A stretch of DNA of 64,000 nucleotides, from NCBI GenBank assembly GCA_051880375.1, contig JBJENV010000078.1, positions 1 to 64,000 of the forward strand, written 5' to 3'. This DNA comes from SIG299 sp051880375 (lineage in GTDB: Bacteria > Bacillota > Clostridia > Lachnospirales > Lachnospiraceae). The notes beneath the pieces were generated by a model. That model searched no databases, had not been told where the DNA came from, and worked only from the letters and a program-made list of their open reading frames with translations. Shown here in pieces: positions 44,363 through 53,793 of the stretch; positions within the stretch are counted from its first letter, which is position 1; every line of letters begins with the position of its first letter. The position numbers were made by a program, and so were the translations under genes.

Positions 44363-45313
44363 TTACGGCCATATTCCCGGTCTCGGACGGTTTACCACAA
44401 GAATGCGGCTTGACGCCAGATTATTGAGTAACTGAATCCGTACATAGCCCTGATGTTCCGGCTTAATCAGGTAATGGCAATAGGTCTCTACCAAAGAGAA
44501 GATATTTGCTGTTCTGCCCTCAATTTTAAAGTTGTTAAAGCCCATCGGCAGATATTTTTCATAAATAGCCTCCGGTGAAACATAGGTAGAATAGTCCTGA
44601 ATCGTATAGATGCAGTTCATGTCGCCATACTCACATTTCCACGGAATCTGCGGAATTTTTTTATCCGCCGGCCGGTTTCTGTTTTCCAGCTCAATTCGGT
44701 GGTTTTGTGCAATGTTTTTATAATGGTCGCCACGTCTCTTACAGCCCGGTACACATAATGCATTCACCAAAACCTCGCACTTTTCCGGCTTCTTTATCTG
44801 TCTTAGCAGTTCCCAGTTATTGTTCATATTGTAATCCAGTACAACCAGATAATAGTCTTTGTCCAATTCTTCATTCAATGTATCAATGTCTTTAATTTCC
44901 TTGCAGGTGGAACTGTTAATCTTAAATTTCGGATAGGTTTTGCGGATATATTCCTCCAATATCGGAGAAACCACTAACACCTCATTCATTCCGTTATCTG
45001 CTTCCTGCATGCAGAAGTTACAATAAAAATCTTCCAAATCCTCTTTTTGAATCAGCGGATTCGTATAAGTATAGCGCACCGGAACCCCCTGTGCGTTGAT
45101 ATTCTTAATTACATTTCTTACAAACTGGGTGTCACACTGGTCACCCACAATCAGTCTTCCCCCTGCCCACAAGGACATCGGGAATTCCCCAAAAAACGAC
45201 GCAATTCTTACTCCCTCTCTAAAATAATCCGGCTTCTGCTTTAACAGGCTCAGAATCAGCATGTTCAGCGGATAATTATATCTCAGTCCCGGCAAATGAA
45301 AATTTACTTCCAT
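44363..45313 (-). CDS. U32-peptidase-like protein A
   Basis: 316 residues; paralogue of the following gene, 36 bp apart. It has FYCNFCMQEADNG (~98), SSTCKEI (~139), LCVPGCKRRGDHY (~190) and WKCEYGDMNCIYT (~230), giving more Cys than its partner and a possible iron-sulfur site. The last part, GFNNFKIEGRTAN, is shared with the partner's NFKIVGRGLS and resembles the 'FKIEGR' end of U32 proteins. It lies directly after a solute-binding protein and before the hydrolases of the xylan locus. A role in processing imported oligosaccharides or in tRNA/cofactor hydroxylation cannot be decided from sequence. Confidence 0.65.
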   Translation of the reverse strand: MEVNFHLPGLRYNYPLNMLILSLLKQKPDYFREGVRIASFFGEFPMSLWAGGRLIVGDQCDTQFVRNVIKNINAQGVPVRYTYTNPLIQKEDLEDFYCNFCMQEADNGMNEVLVVSPILEEYIRKTYPKFKINSSTCKEIKDIDTLNEELDKDYYLVVLDYNMNNNWELLRQIKKPEKCEVLVNALCVPGCKRRGDHYKNIAQNHRIELENRNRPADKKIPQIPWKCEYGDMNCIYTIQDYSTYVSPEAIYEKYLPMGFNNFKIEGRTANIFSLVETYCHYLIKPEHQGYVRIQLLNNLASSRILVVNRPRPGIWP

Positions 45314-45362
45314 AAAGTCCTCCCCTCCAAAGTGTTTTTACACTTCTTTCCCTGATGCAGAG

Positions 45363-45394
45363 CAGGGAATGGTACCCGGAAATACCATTCCCTG
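45363..45394 (-). other. Strong hairpin after solute-binding protein 2 gene
   Basis: CAGGGAATGGTA (45363-45374) pairs perfectly with TACCATTCCCTG (45383-45394), 8-base loop, without a U-run. It lies between the binding protein stop and the U32-like gene. Such hairpins often protect the 3' end of binding-protein mRNA; leaky termination is the alternative. Confidence 0.6.
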
Positions 45395-45431
45395 TTCTGT
45401 TACAAATCAGTTATCAAACTGTACTTATCTC

Positions 45432-46922
45432 TTACTTGTTAGCATCACTAATGTATGCATTCCATGCTTCTCTTAACTGCTCACCCTTCTGAGCCGGTGT
45501 ATAAACTTCTCCGGTTTCGGAATCCGCATAGCCTAAGCCCCAAAGAAGGTCACTGCCAAGCTCAATACCGGATACCATGGTGTGGTGCAGAAGAACACCG
45601 TTCTCTGTTAATCTCTGTAACGTCAAATCAACGGACTCCGTATCACGGAAGTTACCATAGTAGCTTGCCTTCCAGGAATCATCATCTTCAAAGCCCGGAA
45701 TCGGCTGTGTATAAAGGTTGTATGCAAATGCAAGCTTCCATGCCTTATCTGCACTATAGCATGCCGGAATTACCAATACGTTATCTTCATAGAAACCGAT
45801 GTAATCCTTTGCACTCGGTCCCTTCGGGAATACAACGCAGCCATAGTCATCAGTCATGGCATTCTTTAATGTACCTGCTCTGTAAACCTGATCGGTAAAG
45901 AATACGGCACTGCCGTTTTCAAATTCAGCAATAAAGTAATCCCAGTTAGAACCTTCCGGCTGAGGCATTTCATAGGTAGCTCTCATTCTTACGGACCAGT
46001 TCAGTGCTTCAATGGTCTCTGCAGACTCTAAATCATTGTAGAACTTACCGTCTGCTGTCTTGTCGATGAAAGAACCGCCGTTTGCAATAACTGCCGACTT
46101 ATGGAACTCAGAGCCCTGCTGTACCATTGCGTAAATATCGGTGATACCATCACTGTTGGTATCTCTCTGTACCTGTGCACATACCTGCTCGAACTTATCC
46201 CAGGTCCACTCGCCGTTTTCCTGCCACTTATAGATATCGTTAGGATCAATACCTGCTTCTTCCAGAAGTCTCTTGTTGAAGTACAGACAGCCTCTCGGCT
46301 CCGGGTCTACACCTCTCATGCCGTAAATGGAAGAGCCCTTGCTCATCAGGACATGAACACCGCTTCTCCATTTCTTTTCGCTAAAATCAAGACAATCCAG
46401 TGTGGATAAATCATACATTAAATCGCTGTTCATGGCAGATACGACAGTACCGCACTGACGAAGTACGAAAATGTAGTTTGAATCGTCACCGCCGGAGTTT
46501 GCGTAGTCTACAAAATCCTGTGGGTTGGAACCCCAGTCACCGATTGCCTGCTCCTTAATCGTAAAGTTGTAGGTCTCCTGAATCCAGTCAAGGTATTCAT
46601 AACGGGCTTCATCGTAAGCATTCTGAGCCTCAAGTCTTTCGCCCGAATTCCACCAGTCACGGATGATAATTTCCATGCCGCCAAGGTCATATGTATTTCC
46701 GTTCGCATCGGTTAATACAGTGTAAACACCCAAATCCTCCGGCTGCGGCTCCTCTGTAGGAACCGGTGTAGAAGCTGTTTCTTTGTTACCGCTGTTGTCC
46801 GGTGCCTTTGTCGGGTCTGCATTGTTATCTTTGTTTTCCTTAGCCCCACAACCTGCTGCTCCCACTGCCATTACCATAGCCATGGAAACTGCCAACGTTT
46901 TTCTTACTGCTTTACTTATCAT
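45432..46922 (-). CDS. CUT1 sugar ABC transporter solute-binding lipoprotein 2
   Basis: 496 residues. The signal peptide has lipobox AAGC (Cys ~25) and is followed by an Asn/Thr/Pro-rich linker with a charged TKAPDNSGNKE stretch. The rest is an extracellular solute-binding domain with IIRDWWNSGERL, WTWDKFEQVCAQVQRDTNSDG and IFVLRQCGTV, resembling the family-1 oligosaccharide-binding proteins. It should deliver a xylan-derived oligosaccharide to the permeases encoded just upstream. Hairpins on both sides suggest it is expressed differently from its neighbours. Confidence 0.85.
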   Translation of the reverse strand: MISKAVRKTLAVSMAMVMAVGAAGCGAKENKDNNADPTKAPDNSGNKETASTPVPTEEPQPEDLGVYTVLTDANGNTYDLGGMEIIIRDWWNSGERLEAQNAYDEARYEYLDWIQETYNFTIKEQAIGDWGSNPQDFVDYANSGGDDSNYIFVLRQCGTVVSAMNSDLMYDLSTLDCLDFSEKKWRSGVHVLMSKGSSIYGMRGVDPEPRGCLYFNKRLLEEAGIDPNDIYKWQENGEWTWDKFEQVCAQVQRDTNSDGITDIYAMVQQGSEFHKSAVIANGGSFIDKTADGKFYNDLESAETIEALNWSVRMRATYEMPQPEGSNWDYFIAEFENGSAVFFTDQVYRAGTLKNAMTDDYGCVVFPKGPSAKDYIGFYEDNVLVIPACYSADKAWKLAFAYNLYTQPIPGFEDDDSWKASYYGNFRDTESVDLTLQRLTENGVLLHHTMVSGIELGSDLLWGLGYADSETGEVYTPAQKGEQLREAWNAYISDANK

Positions 46923-46967
46923 TGCTTTTATCCTCCTCTTTTTTTATTTCTCACCCATCCTTTAGGC

Positions 46968-46995
46968 AGTCCGGGATTTTCCGGGATTCCGGACT
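46968..46995 (-). other. Hairpin between permease and solute-binding protein 2 gene
   Basis: AGTCCGG (46968-46974) / CCGGACT (46989-46995) stem in the 95-bp gap ahead of the binding protein gene. No U-run is seen; it may be an RNA processing or attenuation site. Confidence 0.4.
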
Positions 46996-47017
46996 TAAGA
47001 CGGGAAAAAATACAGTG

Positions 47018-48025
47018 TTACATTTTCAGACCGGTACTGCTTAAGCTTTCCACAAAGCCCTTCTGCGCAAACAGGTACAATACCAAAAGCGGTACGATAA
47101 CCATCAGGGTACCGGTGGAAATAATACAGTTTGTGTAGCCGATGGATGCACCGGCCGGGTCGTTTAACTGCGTTTGAATATACGCATTCAGCTGTGCCGC
47201 GATACGGCTTAATTGCATGGACAGCAGCTTTGTATTTCCTAAGAACATCCTGGAGTAAAAACTGTCGGTCCATTGCCATACAAAGGCAAACAGAAAACAG
47301 GATGTTAAAATAGGCTTTGCGTCCGGAAGCATAATGCTGAAGAAGGTTCTTAACGTACCACAACCATCCACATAAGCCGCTTCCTCTAATTCCTTCGGCT
47401 GATTACGGAAAAACTGGCGTATCATAAAGATGTACAACCCGTTCTTTAACCCCATACATCCCGCACTCATCAGGTAGTATGGCAGTACCGAACCTCGCAG
47501 ATTCAGTGATTCTCCCTTGATTGCCTCGATCAGTCCAAACACATCAAAAAAACGGAAGTGCAGGTACAACGGTGTCGATATAGTCTGCGGCGGAATCACT
47601 ATGATTAAAATGACACACGCAAACCAGAATTTCTTAAACGGGAACTCAAATCTTGCAAACCCATAACCAACCAGTGTACAGACCGCAACCTGCAGTATGG
47701 CAATCGTAAGCGAAATCAGGAATGTATTTCTTAATGCCGTGCCATATCCCATAAAGGTGGCTGCCAGCTCATAGTTTGCTGCCGTAAAATGCTCCGGAAC
47801 ATTGATAATCATTGCATTATACAAATCTTCTTCTGCCATGAAGCTGACCGATATTTTGTTGAAGATTGGCTGCAGAATCAAAAAACACATTCCGAACAGC
47901 ATCAGCATTCGCACGATACGGTAGGAGACGTTTCCTGCAACCTTTTTCAGCAGATAACCTTCGCTGGCTTTATTTCTTGCCCAAAAGCGATTCCATTTAC
48001 TCTGTTTTTTTTCTGCCTTAGTCAT
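47018..48025 (-). CDS. CUT1 ABC transporter permease (MalG-like)
   Basis: 335 residues, about six transmembrane helices (first ~36-58). The EAA loop that docks with the ATPase reads EEAAYVDGCGTLRTFFSIML (~225-244), followed by P-D-A-K-P. The C-terminus ends QKGFVESLSSTGLKM, typical of MalG-type partners. It overlaps the preceding permease gene by 8 bp. The ATPase subunit is absent from the locus. Confidence 0.88.
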   Translation of the reverse strand: MTKAEKKQSKWNRFWARNKASEGYLLKKVAGNVSYRIVRMLMLFGMCFLILQPIFNKISVSFMAEEDLYNAMIINVPEHFTAANYELAATFMGYGTALRNTFLISLTIAILQVAVCTLVGYGFARFEFPFKKFWFACVILIIVIPPQTISTPLYLHFRFFDVFGLIEAIKGESLNLRGSVLPYYLMSAGCMGLKNGLYIFMIRQFFRNQPKELEEAAYVDGCGTLRTFFSIMLPDAKPILTSCFLFAFVWQWTDSFYSRMFLGNTKLLSMQLSRIAAQLNAYIQTQLNDPAGASIGYTNCIISTGTLMVIVPLLVLYLFAQKGFVESLSSTGLKM

Positions 48026-48923
48026 AGTAATAAACCCCCTTTGAAATAATCAGTGAACTTATTCCTATGAATGCCAGGACGATACCGAAGTAAATCCACG
48101 ACATGGCAGAAGCGGAATCGTACTTTAACTGCTCTAACATGACCGTCTGGATTTTTTCCATTACCTTATTGTCTGTTCGCATACAGAAATCCACGATGGT
48201 ATAAACCAGATTTACCAAAAGGAGAGGGCTAATCATCGGGAATGTAATTTTCCATAAGCTTTCCCATGCGGTACAGCCCTCAATGGAGGCTGCTTCATAC
48301 ATACTCTTGGAAATGGTCTGCAGACCGGAAAGGAAAATGATAATCTGAATTCCGGATGCAATCGCCACATCATATATACCGTCCACAATATCAAATACTA
48401 CGTTAAACACGCTGTTACCGACACCGGAAGTAATCAGTATCTCCTTAATAGCATCTGTAATGTTAACTCCGCTTCCGCTCTGCTCAATCACGTCCTTCAT
48501 GGAAGCCATCAGCTCATTATCGTATTCTACACCGATGATAACACCGGAAGAAAGAATCACCGGAAGGAAGAAGATGGCACGCACAAATGCACGTCCTTTA
48601 AATTTCTGATTCAGCAACAGCGCCACGAAAAAGCTGAATACCATAATTGCTATGGTGTTGATGATCATTCGCCAAACTTCCTCCCATAGCAGACGGCTGA
48701 AATCCACATCTACCGTAAAGGCACGGACATAGTTTGTAATTCCTTCAAAATGAATCGAAAATCCGCGGCCGCTTACATCTACCGTACTCAGACTCATGTA
48801 CAGCGACTGGAAAAGCGGTTTCACCATAAAGGCAAGGAAGCCCAAAATGAAAGGCAGGATAAACAAATATCCGGCAATTGCTTTTCGTTTCTGAAGACCC
48901 TCGTATTTCTTATGTTTCTTCAT
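48018..48923 (-). CDS. CUT1 ABC transporter permease (MalF-like)
   Basis: 301 residues with about six membrane helices (first ~15-37, AIAGYLFILPFILGFLAFMV). The EAA loop reads YEAASIEGCTAWESLWKITF (~210-229), then PMISP. Between helices 2 and 3 there is a long segment (~125-185; EYDNELMASMKDVIEQSG) not usual in small CUT1 permeases. It pairs with the MalG-like protein encoded next and serves solute-binding protein 2. Confidence 0.88.
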   Translation of the reverse strand: MKKHKKYEGLQKRKAIAGYLFILPFILGFLAFMVKPLFQSLYMSLSTVDVSGRGFSIHFEGITNYVRAFTVDVDFSRLLWEEVWRMIINTIAIMVFSFFVALLLNQKFKGRAFVRAIFFLPVILSSGVIIGVEYDNELMASMKDVIEQSGSGVNITDAIKEILITSGVGNSVFNVVFDIVDGIYDVAIASGIQIIIFLSGLQTISKSMYEAASIEGCTAWESLWKITFPMISPLLLVNLVYTIVDFCMRTDNKVMEKIQTVMLEQLKYDSASAMSWIYFGIVLAFIGISSLIISKGVYYYD

Positions 48924-48954
48924 ACTTAAAACCCCTCTCTGTCCTTTCTATTGA

Positions 48955-51555
48955 CTACCGTGTCACGGTGTAATCCCTTGCAGGCACCATGGTTCCGTCA
49001 GCTGCAGTTGCATCATTGTATCCATAATTTACATAAACCTTTGTACCATCCTCATAGGTAGTACAGGTAAGTTCGTCCGCCAGAAACTCGTGATTCACCA
49101 TTTCCTGATGAAATACGTGTCCAAGCTCACGGTTATACCGGTTGTATATCTCATACATACGCTTGTTACAGGAAGCATATTCTGCACCAAAATATTCTGT
49201 GTACAGCGTATTCTGTAAGGTAAAGGAACTCTCCTGCATAATGGTGAAGGAAAGCCCCGCACCATACTCTGCGGATTTTAACAGTTCCTCCTCCATATTC
49301 TTTGTCAGATTCAAAGACTCTCCTGTGTATTCCTTGTAACCGTGCAGCGCTAACTGATAAAACGGAATCGCTTTATCAAGAATGGAATATTTCGAACCTG
49401 CCAGATCCATATTGGTTACCATATCCGCATAAGCAATGGCGTAATCATTGCCCCAGTTCATCAGAACCGGCGTATCTGAGGTAATCGTCTGTAGCTGTGC
49501 CTGCTGGCTTTCCATTGCGCCCTGTCTGCTGACCGGTGCTTTTCTTGTAAAGTCGGAGGAAAGAGTCATGCCGATATCCGCAAAGGAAACACCGCCCTGA
49601 TACTTCTTTACCTCTTTCACAAGGTTCTGTACCATTTCCTGAATCAGATTCTCCTTTAACAGGTAATAGGTATCCAGTCCTTCCCGCTTTGCATAGGTGG
49701 TCGTACTGTACTCGTACAGCTCCGCTTTTTCCTTGCTGACAAAACGTGCCGCATCCGTATAAACGAAAAATCCGTCAAGCAAATCACTGTCAATTGCATA
49801 GTTGGTAATACCGTCTAAATATACCGGAATACCAAGTTCTGTAGCTGTACTCATCATCTGCTTTAATGCCTTCTTACCTCCTAACTCCTTCACCGGAGAA
49901 ACGGAAGAGAGCATTTTCTGCTTCATACCTCCGTTTGCCCATCCGGAAAGCTTTATGGATAGCTGATTCATTCCGGAAGCTTTTAACTGCAGAAGCAGTT
50001 CCTCTGCTTCTGCAAAGGTCGTTAACGCTAACGGTTTTGATACCGGAACGCCAAGCACCTGCTTCACCTTATCCACTGCTCCGACGATTTCAACGAGTAC
50101 CGGCGCTTCACCGGTTTCCTGTTTTACAAAGGCACCTTCGTATGTGTGGAAGAGATAGTCCTGATATGCCTTTGCCATATCGTTGTAGTCACCGGAATTT
50201 ACAAACCGGTATCTCTGCTTCAGCGACTCTCCCTCCGGAAGCGATTCTTCATAGACAAACATGTTTCCGTTGTATTTGTCCGAAACATCGTACTGTTCTC
50301 GCTTTGTTATCGTGTAAACAGCGTTAACGAAATTGTAGCTGTTGTTTCTTCCGCTGATATCTGCCTGAATTGCCGCATACGGTGCTCCCTGCTCCAGGAT
50401 GCAGATATAGGAGGCATTGCCCTTTGCTTCGCCGAACACGTTATAGGCTGTTTTGGTTTCATGTACAACGGCATCTCTGTCCAGCGCCATATCCCAGCCG
50501 TAAACCTGGGCATAATAGCTGTTTTGCGATGTTTTTCCGTTATTAAACGTAATCAGGGCACCTCCACCCTCCGGCACAAGCAGATAACCTTCGTCCTGGG
50601 TCCCTGCCGCTCCGAAATACGGAAGCAGTGACAGATAATAAACCGGAAAATCCTCTTTGTATTCAATGCTGTCAAAAGGAACCTCTACCGTAAAATCTCC
50701 GCCATCCAGACGGTAAATCACACTTAAGTTAAACACCGGCTTATCGGATGTTTTTTCCGCAGTGTCCTTTTCCTTATCTTCCAGATATTCCTCATAGGTA
50801 TACCCCTGTTCCTCAAACAGGCTCTCCAGCTTTTTCTTTACCGCTTCATTTGCCGTATCACGGATTGCATAAATCACGGTGGTTTCCATCAGAGGATATC
50901 GTTCTACCAGTTCATCTTTTATCTTCTCGTCACTTTTACTTAATTTATTGATATCATACTTTTTGTAGTACTGGGACATCAGATTCTTATTTCCGCCGCT
51001 TAACACATCCATGTAAGCCTGGTACCGTTCCTCTTCCATAACAAGAGGAAGGATAAATTCCCTCTCCACATCACCGATGGAGTAGTCAACCCTGATATAA
51101 TCCTCCCCCTGTTCTATTTCGTACAGGTGATTCAGCATACTGTAGGAGTAGTTGTTATACAGAGTGTCAACACCGTTAATCGTGCTGTAGGTCAGTAATA
51201 CGGTGGATTTTAGTTTTGCTTTCTCTGTCGTGAAGGCCAGTGCATCACTGTCTGCATCCTGCGGATTGGAGTACCATACCTCTCCGGTATCCTTCACCGT
51301 CAGTGTAAACTGGGTTGTCTCCGCATCCATCGTAAACAGGAGCTTATCACTTTCCATTGTATATTCTTTTGCATCCCCGGAATAGCCCCTCAGTTCAATC
51401 GTTTCTTCCACGATTTGCTCTTCCGGCCACAGCATGATGACAACGACTGCGGCCAGAATCACAAGGAGGGTAATCATCGGTCCGATCAGACTTTTCAATT
51501 TTTTAATCAGTGCAGCTTTCAGTTCTGCCTTTCTTACTGCTTTGTCCTTTTTCAT
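48955..51555 (-). CDS. DUF5696-type membrane-anchored extracytoplasmic protein
   Basis: 866 residues: cytoplasmic basic N-terminus, one transmembrane helix (~25-44, MITLLVILAAVVVIMLW), and a large outer domain. The first part is beta-rich (residues ~55-330). The second part (~480-830) has alternating strands and helices such as MNQLSIKLSGWANGGMKQ and GGVSFADIGMTLSSDF, like a TIM barrel of a glycoside hydrolase. It resembles DUF5696 proteins that occur beside carbohydrate transporters in Firmicutes; activity is not established. It sits after the NHL and Yip1 genes and just before the second permease pair. Confidence 0.7.
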   Translation of the reverse strand: MKKDKAVRKAELKAALIKKLKSLIGPMITLLVILAAVVVIMLWPEEQIVEETIELRGYSGDAKEYTMESDKLLFTMDAETTQFTLTVKDTGEVWYSNPQDADSDALAFTTEKAKLKSTVLLTYSTINGVDTLYNNYSYSMLNHLYEIEQGEDYIRVDYSIGDVEREFILPLVMEEERYQAYMDVLSGGNKNLMSQYYKKYDINKLSKSDEKIKDELVERYPLMETTVIYAIRDTANEAVKKKLESLFEEQGYTYEEYLEDKEKDTAEKTSDKPVFNLSVIYRLDGGDFTVEVPFDSIEYKEDFPVYYLSLLPYFGAAGTQDEGYLLVPEGGGALITFNNGKTSQNSYYAQVYGWDMALDRDAVVHETKTAYNVFGEAKGNASYICILEQGAPYAAIQADISGRNNSYNFVNAVYTITKREQYDVSDKYNGNMFVYEESLPEGESLKQRYRFVNSGDYNDMAKAYQDYLFHTYEGAFVKQETGEAPVLVEIVGAVDKVKQVLGVPVSKPLALTTFAEAEELLLQLKASGMNQLSIKLSGWANGGMKQKMLSSVSPVKELGGKKALKQMMSTATELGIPVYLDGITNYAIDSDLLDGFFVYTDAARFVSKEKAELYEYSTTTYAKREGLDTYYLLKENLIQEMVQNLVKEVKKYQGGVSFADIGMTLSSDFTRKAPVSRQGAMESQQAQLQTITSDTPVLMNWGNDYAIAYADMVTNMDLAGSKYSILDKAIPFYQLALHGYKEYTGESLNLTKNMEEELLKSAEYGAGLSFTIMQESSFTLQNTLYTEYFGAEYASCNKRMYEIYNRYNRELGHVFHQEMVNHEFLADELTCTTYEDGTKVYVNYGYNDATAADGTMVPARDYTVTR

Positions 51556-51573
51556 GGTGTTCTCCCCCCGCTG

Positions 51574-52230
51574 TTACATTCTAAAGAGAATTTCCCTAAC
51601 AATAGAAACAAAATATGCAATGCCCTGCGTAATCATACTGAAAAACAGCAGCAGAATAAACACAATGACCAGCATGGCAAAGATAGACATTACCGTAAAA
51701 AGCAGTGTTTTCTTCAATGTGTATTCATGAATCTGCATCATGGCAGCGATAATCAGAAATCCTACCCACACAAGGGACAATGTACTGATAACGCTATAAA
51801 ATTCCGCCTCATCTACGGTTACCATATTGCTGAATATAATCAGCGGAAACTGCAAAAGCGGGTATGGAGTCATGGCGTAACAGGTTGCCATATAAATCTG
51901 CTTCAGTCTGGCTTTCCCGTCAAACAAGGTAGTCAGTGCCCAGTTTCCGACACACCACAGCGCCAACGGAAACAGCACACTCGCCAAATAGAGAAAAATG
52001 TTGACTTCCGGCCAGTACACCTTATTAAAAATAAAACTGGTAAACTGCAGACGGAAGATTCTGGCAAGCAGTGTTAAAATCAATATGGTATTGGCTGCTG
52101 CAATGGAGCCTCTTTTTTCATGGGTCAAATCCCAAAAACCATCCAGCGGATGTGTCAGACAATACATTGCAAATTTCAACTGTGCAAAATATCGCGTATA
52201 AGTTTCTTTCTTTTTTAATGAAGCTAACAT
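51574..52230 (-). CDS. Yip1-family integral membrane protein
   Basis: About 218 residues with five predicted transmembrane helices (near residues 40-58, 72-95, 115-135, 148-170 and 180-205). YIP1-domain features include the DGFWDLTHEKRGS region, FLYLASVLFPLALWCVGNWA and CYAMTPYPLLQFPL. Bacterial Yip1 proteins have no known role. ATG 52228-52230 is chosen because a GGAGG RBS precedes it. It is located between the NHL/TPR and DUF5696 genes with short gaps, suggesting the three products act together at the membrane. Confidence 0.72.
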   Translation of the reverse strand: MLASLKKKETYTRYFAQLKFAMYCLTHPLDGFWDLTHEKRGSIAAANTILILTLLARIFRLQFTSFIFNKVYWPEVNIFLYLASVLFPLALWCVGNWALTTLFDGKARLKQIYMATCYAMTPYPLLQFPLIIFSNMVTVDEAEFYSVISTLSLVWVGFLIIAAMMQIHEYTLKKTLLFTVMSIFAMLVIVFILLLFFSMITQGIAYFVSIVREILFRM

Positions 52231-52260
52231 ACCTGCCTCCGATTCCAATGATGTTTCTTG

Positions 52261-53763
52261 TTACCTTGTAAAGATATCTGCCGTATCAATCTCATGCTTC
52301 AGCTTTTTCACCTTTCCGATGGCAAGCGGCAGCACAATCAAAAGAAGCCCTACCGAAATAATGGCTGCAATATGCTCCTCTACCCATTCCTTACGGTATT
52401 GCTTAAAGGCTTTGGAGTAATTTTCATCATCCATTTTCAACTCGAAATAATCCATTGCTTCCCGGTATCTCTCCTGACGCATCAGAGAACGCCCGATACC
52501 GATATAGGCCAGATCATAGTTTCCGTTCAGGTTCAGTACTTCCTGCCAGGTTTCTCCGGAAGCGGCATATTCTCCGCTTCTGAATTCATCAATAGCACGG
52601 TAAATCAGGCTTCCGTAATTCGTTGGCGTAAACAGCGTAATACTACAGTCCTGCTGATCCAGTACAAACAAGTCATAGCCCATGTGGTCGATAGCTACCG
52701 GAAGCTTGAAATATCCGTCCAGGTTACCGTTACCGCCAAAGGCAAATAACAGTCGTCCCTGGTCATCATAGGCAAACAGACGGCCTCTGACCTTATCCAG
52801 TCCAACGTAAGAATCGTTGTCAAATGCGGTAATATCCGTTATCAGGGACGGTCCGGAATAACCGCCGCCGTCACCCCAGTGAATATCACCGATAATATAC
52901 CAGTTACCGTTCCGTATCAGGATATCGCTTCCCATCATGTTCAGGCGGCGGATTGGGTCTGCCGCACCGGAATCCAGGTCTTTCTCCGATACATTGGTCG
53001 TACATGCGTAAATAAAGCCTTCGTAGTCCATATACAGATTGTCATATTCTGTCGGAACAAAGTTCTGCATCTTGGCACGCTGTTCCTTTGTCGCAATCTT
53101 TTTCCAGACATAATCCGCAAAGTTATAGGTAACCGGTGTTGCACCGATAAATCCGGAAAAAGTTCCGTCTGCCTCAAACTTAATCAGACCCTTATTGACA
53201 TTGGTACCGACACAGTACACTCTGTCTGCCGTATCAATGGCAATCTTGCTCGGAAGGAAGGACAGCGACTGGTCAAACGTTTCATCCGTCGGCTTTGTAA
53301 ATTCCATCACATAATTCAGTTCTTTATCCAGCTTTAAAATTCTTCCGTTTCCCTTATCTGCAATGAAAAAATGGTCTTCGGAAACCGCAATGTCGGTCGG
53401 ATTGGAAAAGGTAGTTACCTCCACATCTCCGCTAAAGCTGTTAAATTCACGCACCAGTGCAAGCTTATTGATGTCCGTGCGTTCCAGCTCCAGAATACGG
53501 TTATTGCCCGTATCGCAGATATATACATAATTCTCATAAACAAACATACCCTGCGGGGATGACAATTTCGTTTCCAGTCCCAAGTTTGCTGCGGTGAACA
53601 CACCTGCCACCGTATAAGCATCCGGTGAATATTGTACATCTCCCCAGTAATCAAACGTATAGGTATATCCTATTTCTGCTGCCTGTGCCTGCACCGGCAT
53701 ACTCATGAGAATCATAAGACAAGCTGCCGTTAAGGCTCCTATTCTTTTTGCTATTCTTTTCAT
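52261..53763 (-). CDS. Secreted NHL-repeat and TPR protein with C-terminal membrane anchor
   Basis: About 500 residues: signal peptide ending near AQAAE (~30), an NHL-type beta-propeller (~55-390) with units such as VYICDTGNNRILELE, FFIADKGNGRILKLD and LFVLDQQDCSITLF, a TPR-like helical pair (~400-455, YIGIGRSLMRQERYREAMDY), and a C-terminal transmembrane helix (~465-483) with a short inner tail. It should face outward and bind proteins or glycans. ATG 53761-53763 is favoured over the ATG two codons upstream for RBS spacing. It is encoded after the first permease pair, before Yip1. Confidence 0.75.
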   Translation of the reverse strand: MKRIAKRIGALTAACLMILMSMPVQAQAAEIGYTYTFDYWGDVQYSPDAYTVAGVFTAANLGLETKLSSPQGMFVYENYVYICDTGNNRILELERTDINKLALVREFNSFSGDVEVTTFSNPTDIAVSEDHFFIADKGNGRILKLDKELNYVMEFTKPTDETFDQSLSFLPSKIAIDTADRVYCVGTNVNKGLIKFEADGTFSGFIGATPVTYNFADYVWKKIATKEQRAKMQNFVPTEYDNLYMDYEGFIYACTTNVSEKDLDSGAADPIRRLNMMGSDILIRNGNWYIIGDIHWGDGGGYSGPSLITDITAFDNDSYVGLDKVRGRLFAYDDQGRLLFAFGGNGNLDGYFKLPVAIDHMGYDLFVLDQQDCSITLFTPTNYGSLIYRAIDEFRSGEYAASGETWQEVLNLNGNYDLAYIGIGRSLMRQERYREAMDYFELKMDDENYSKAFKQYRKEWVEEHIAAIISVGLLLIVLPLAIGKVKKLKHEIDTADIFTR

Positions 53764-53793
53764 AAGCATTCTCCCTGCATACGATGTACAAAA

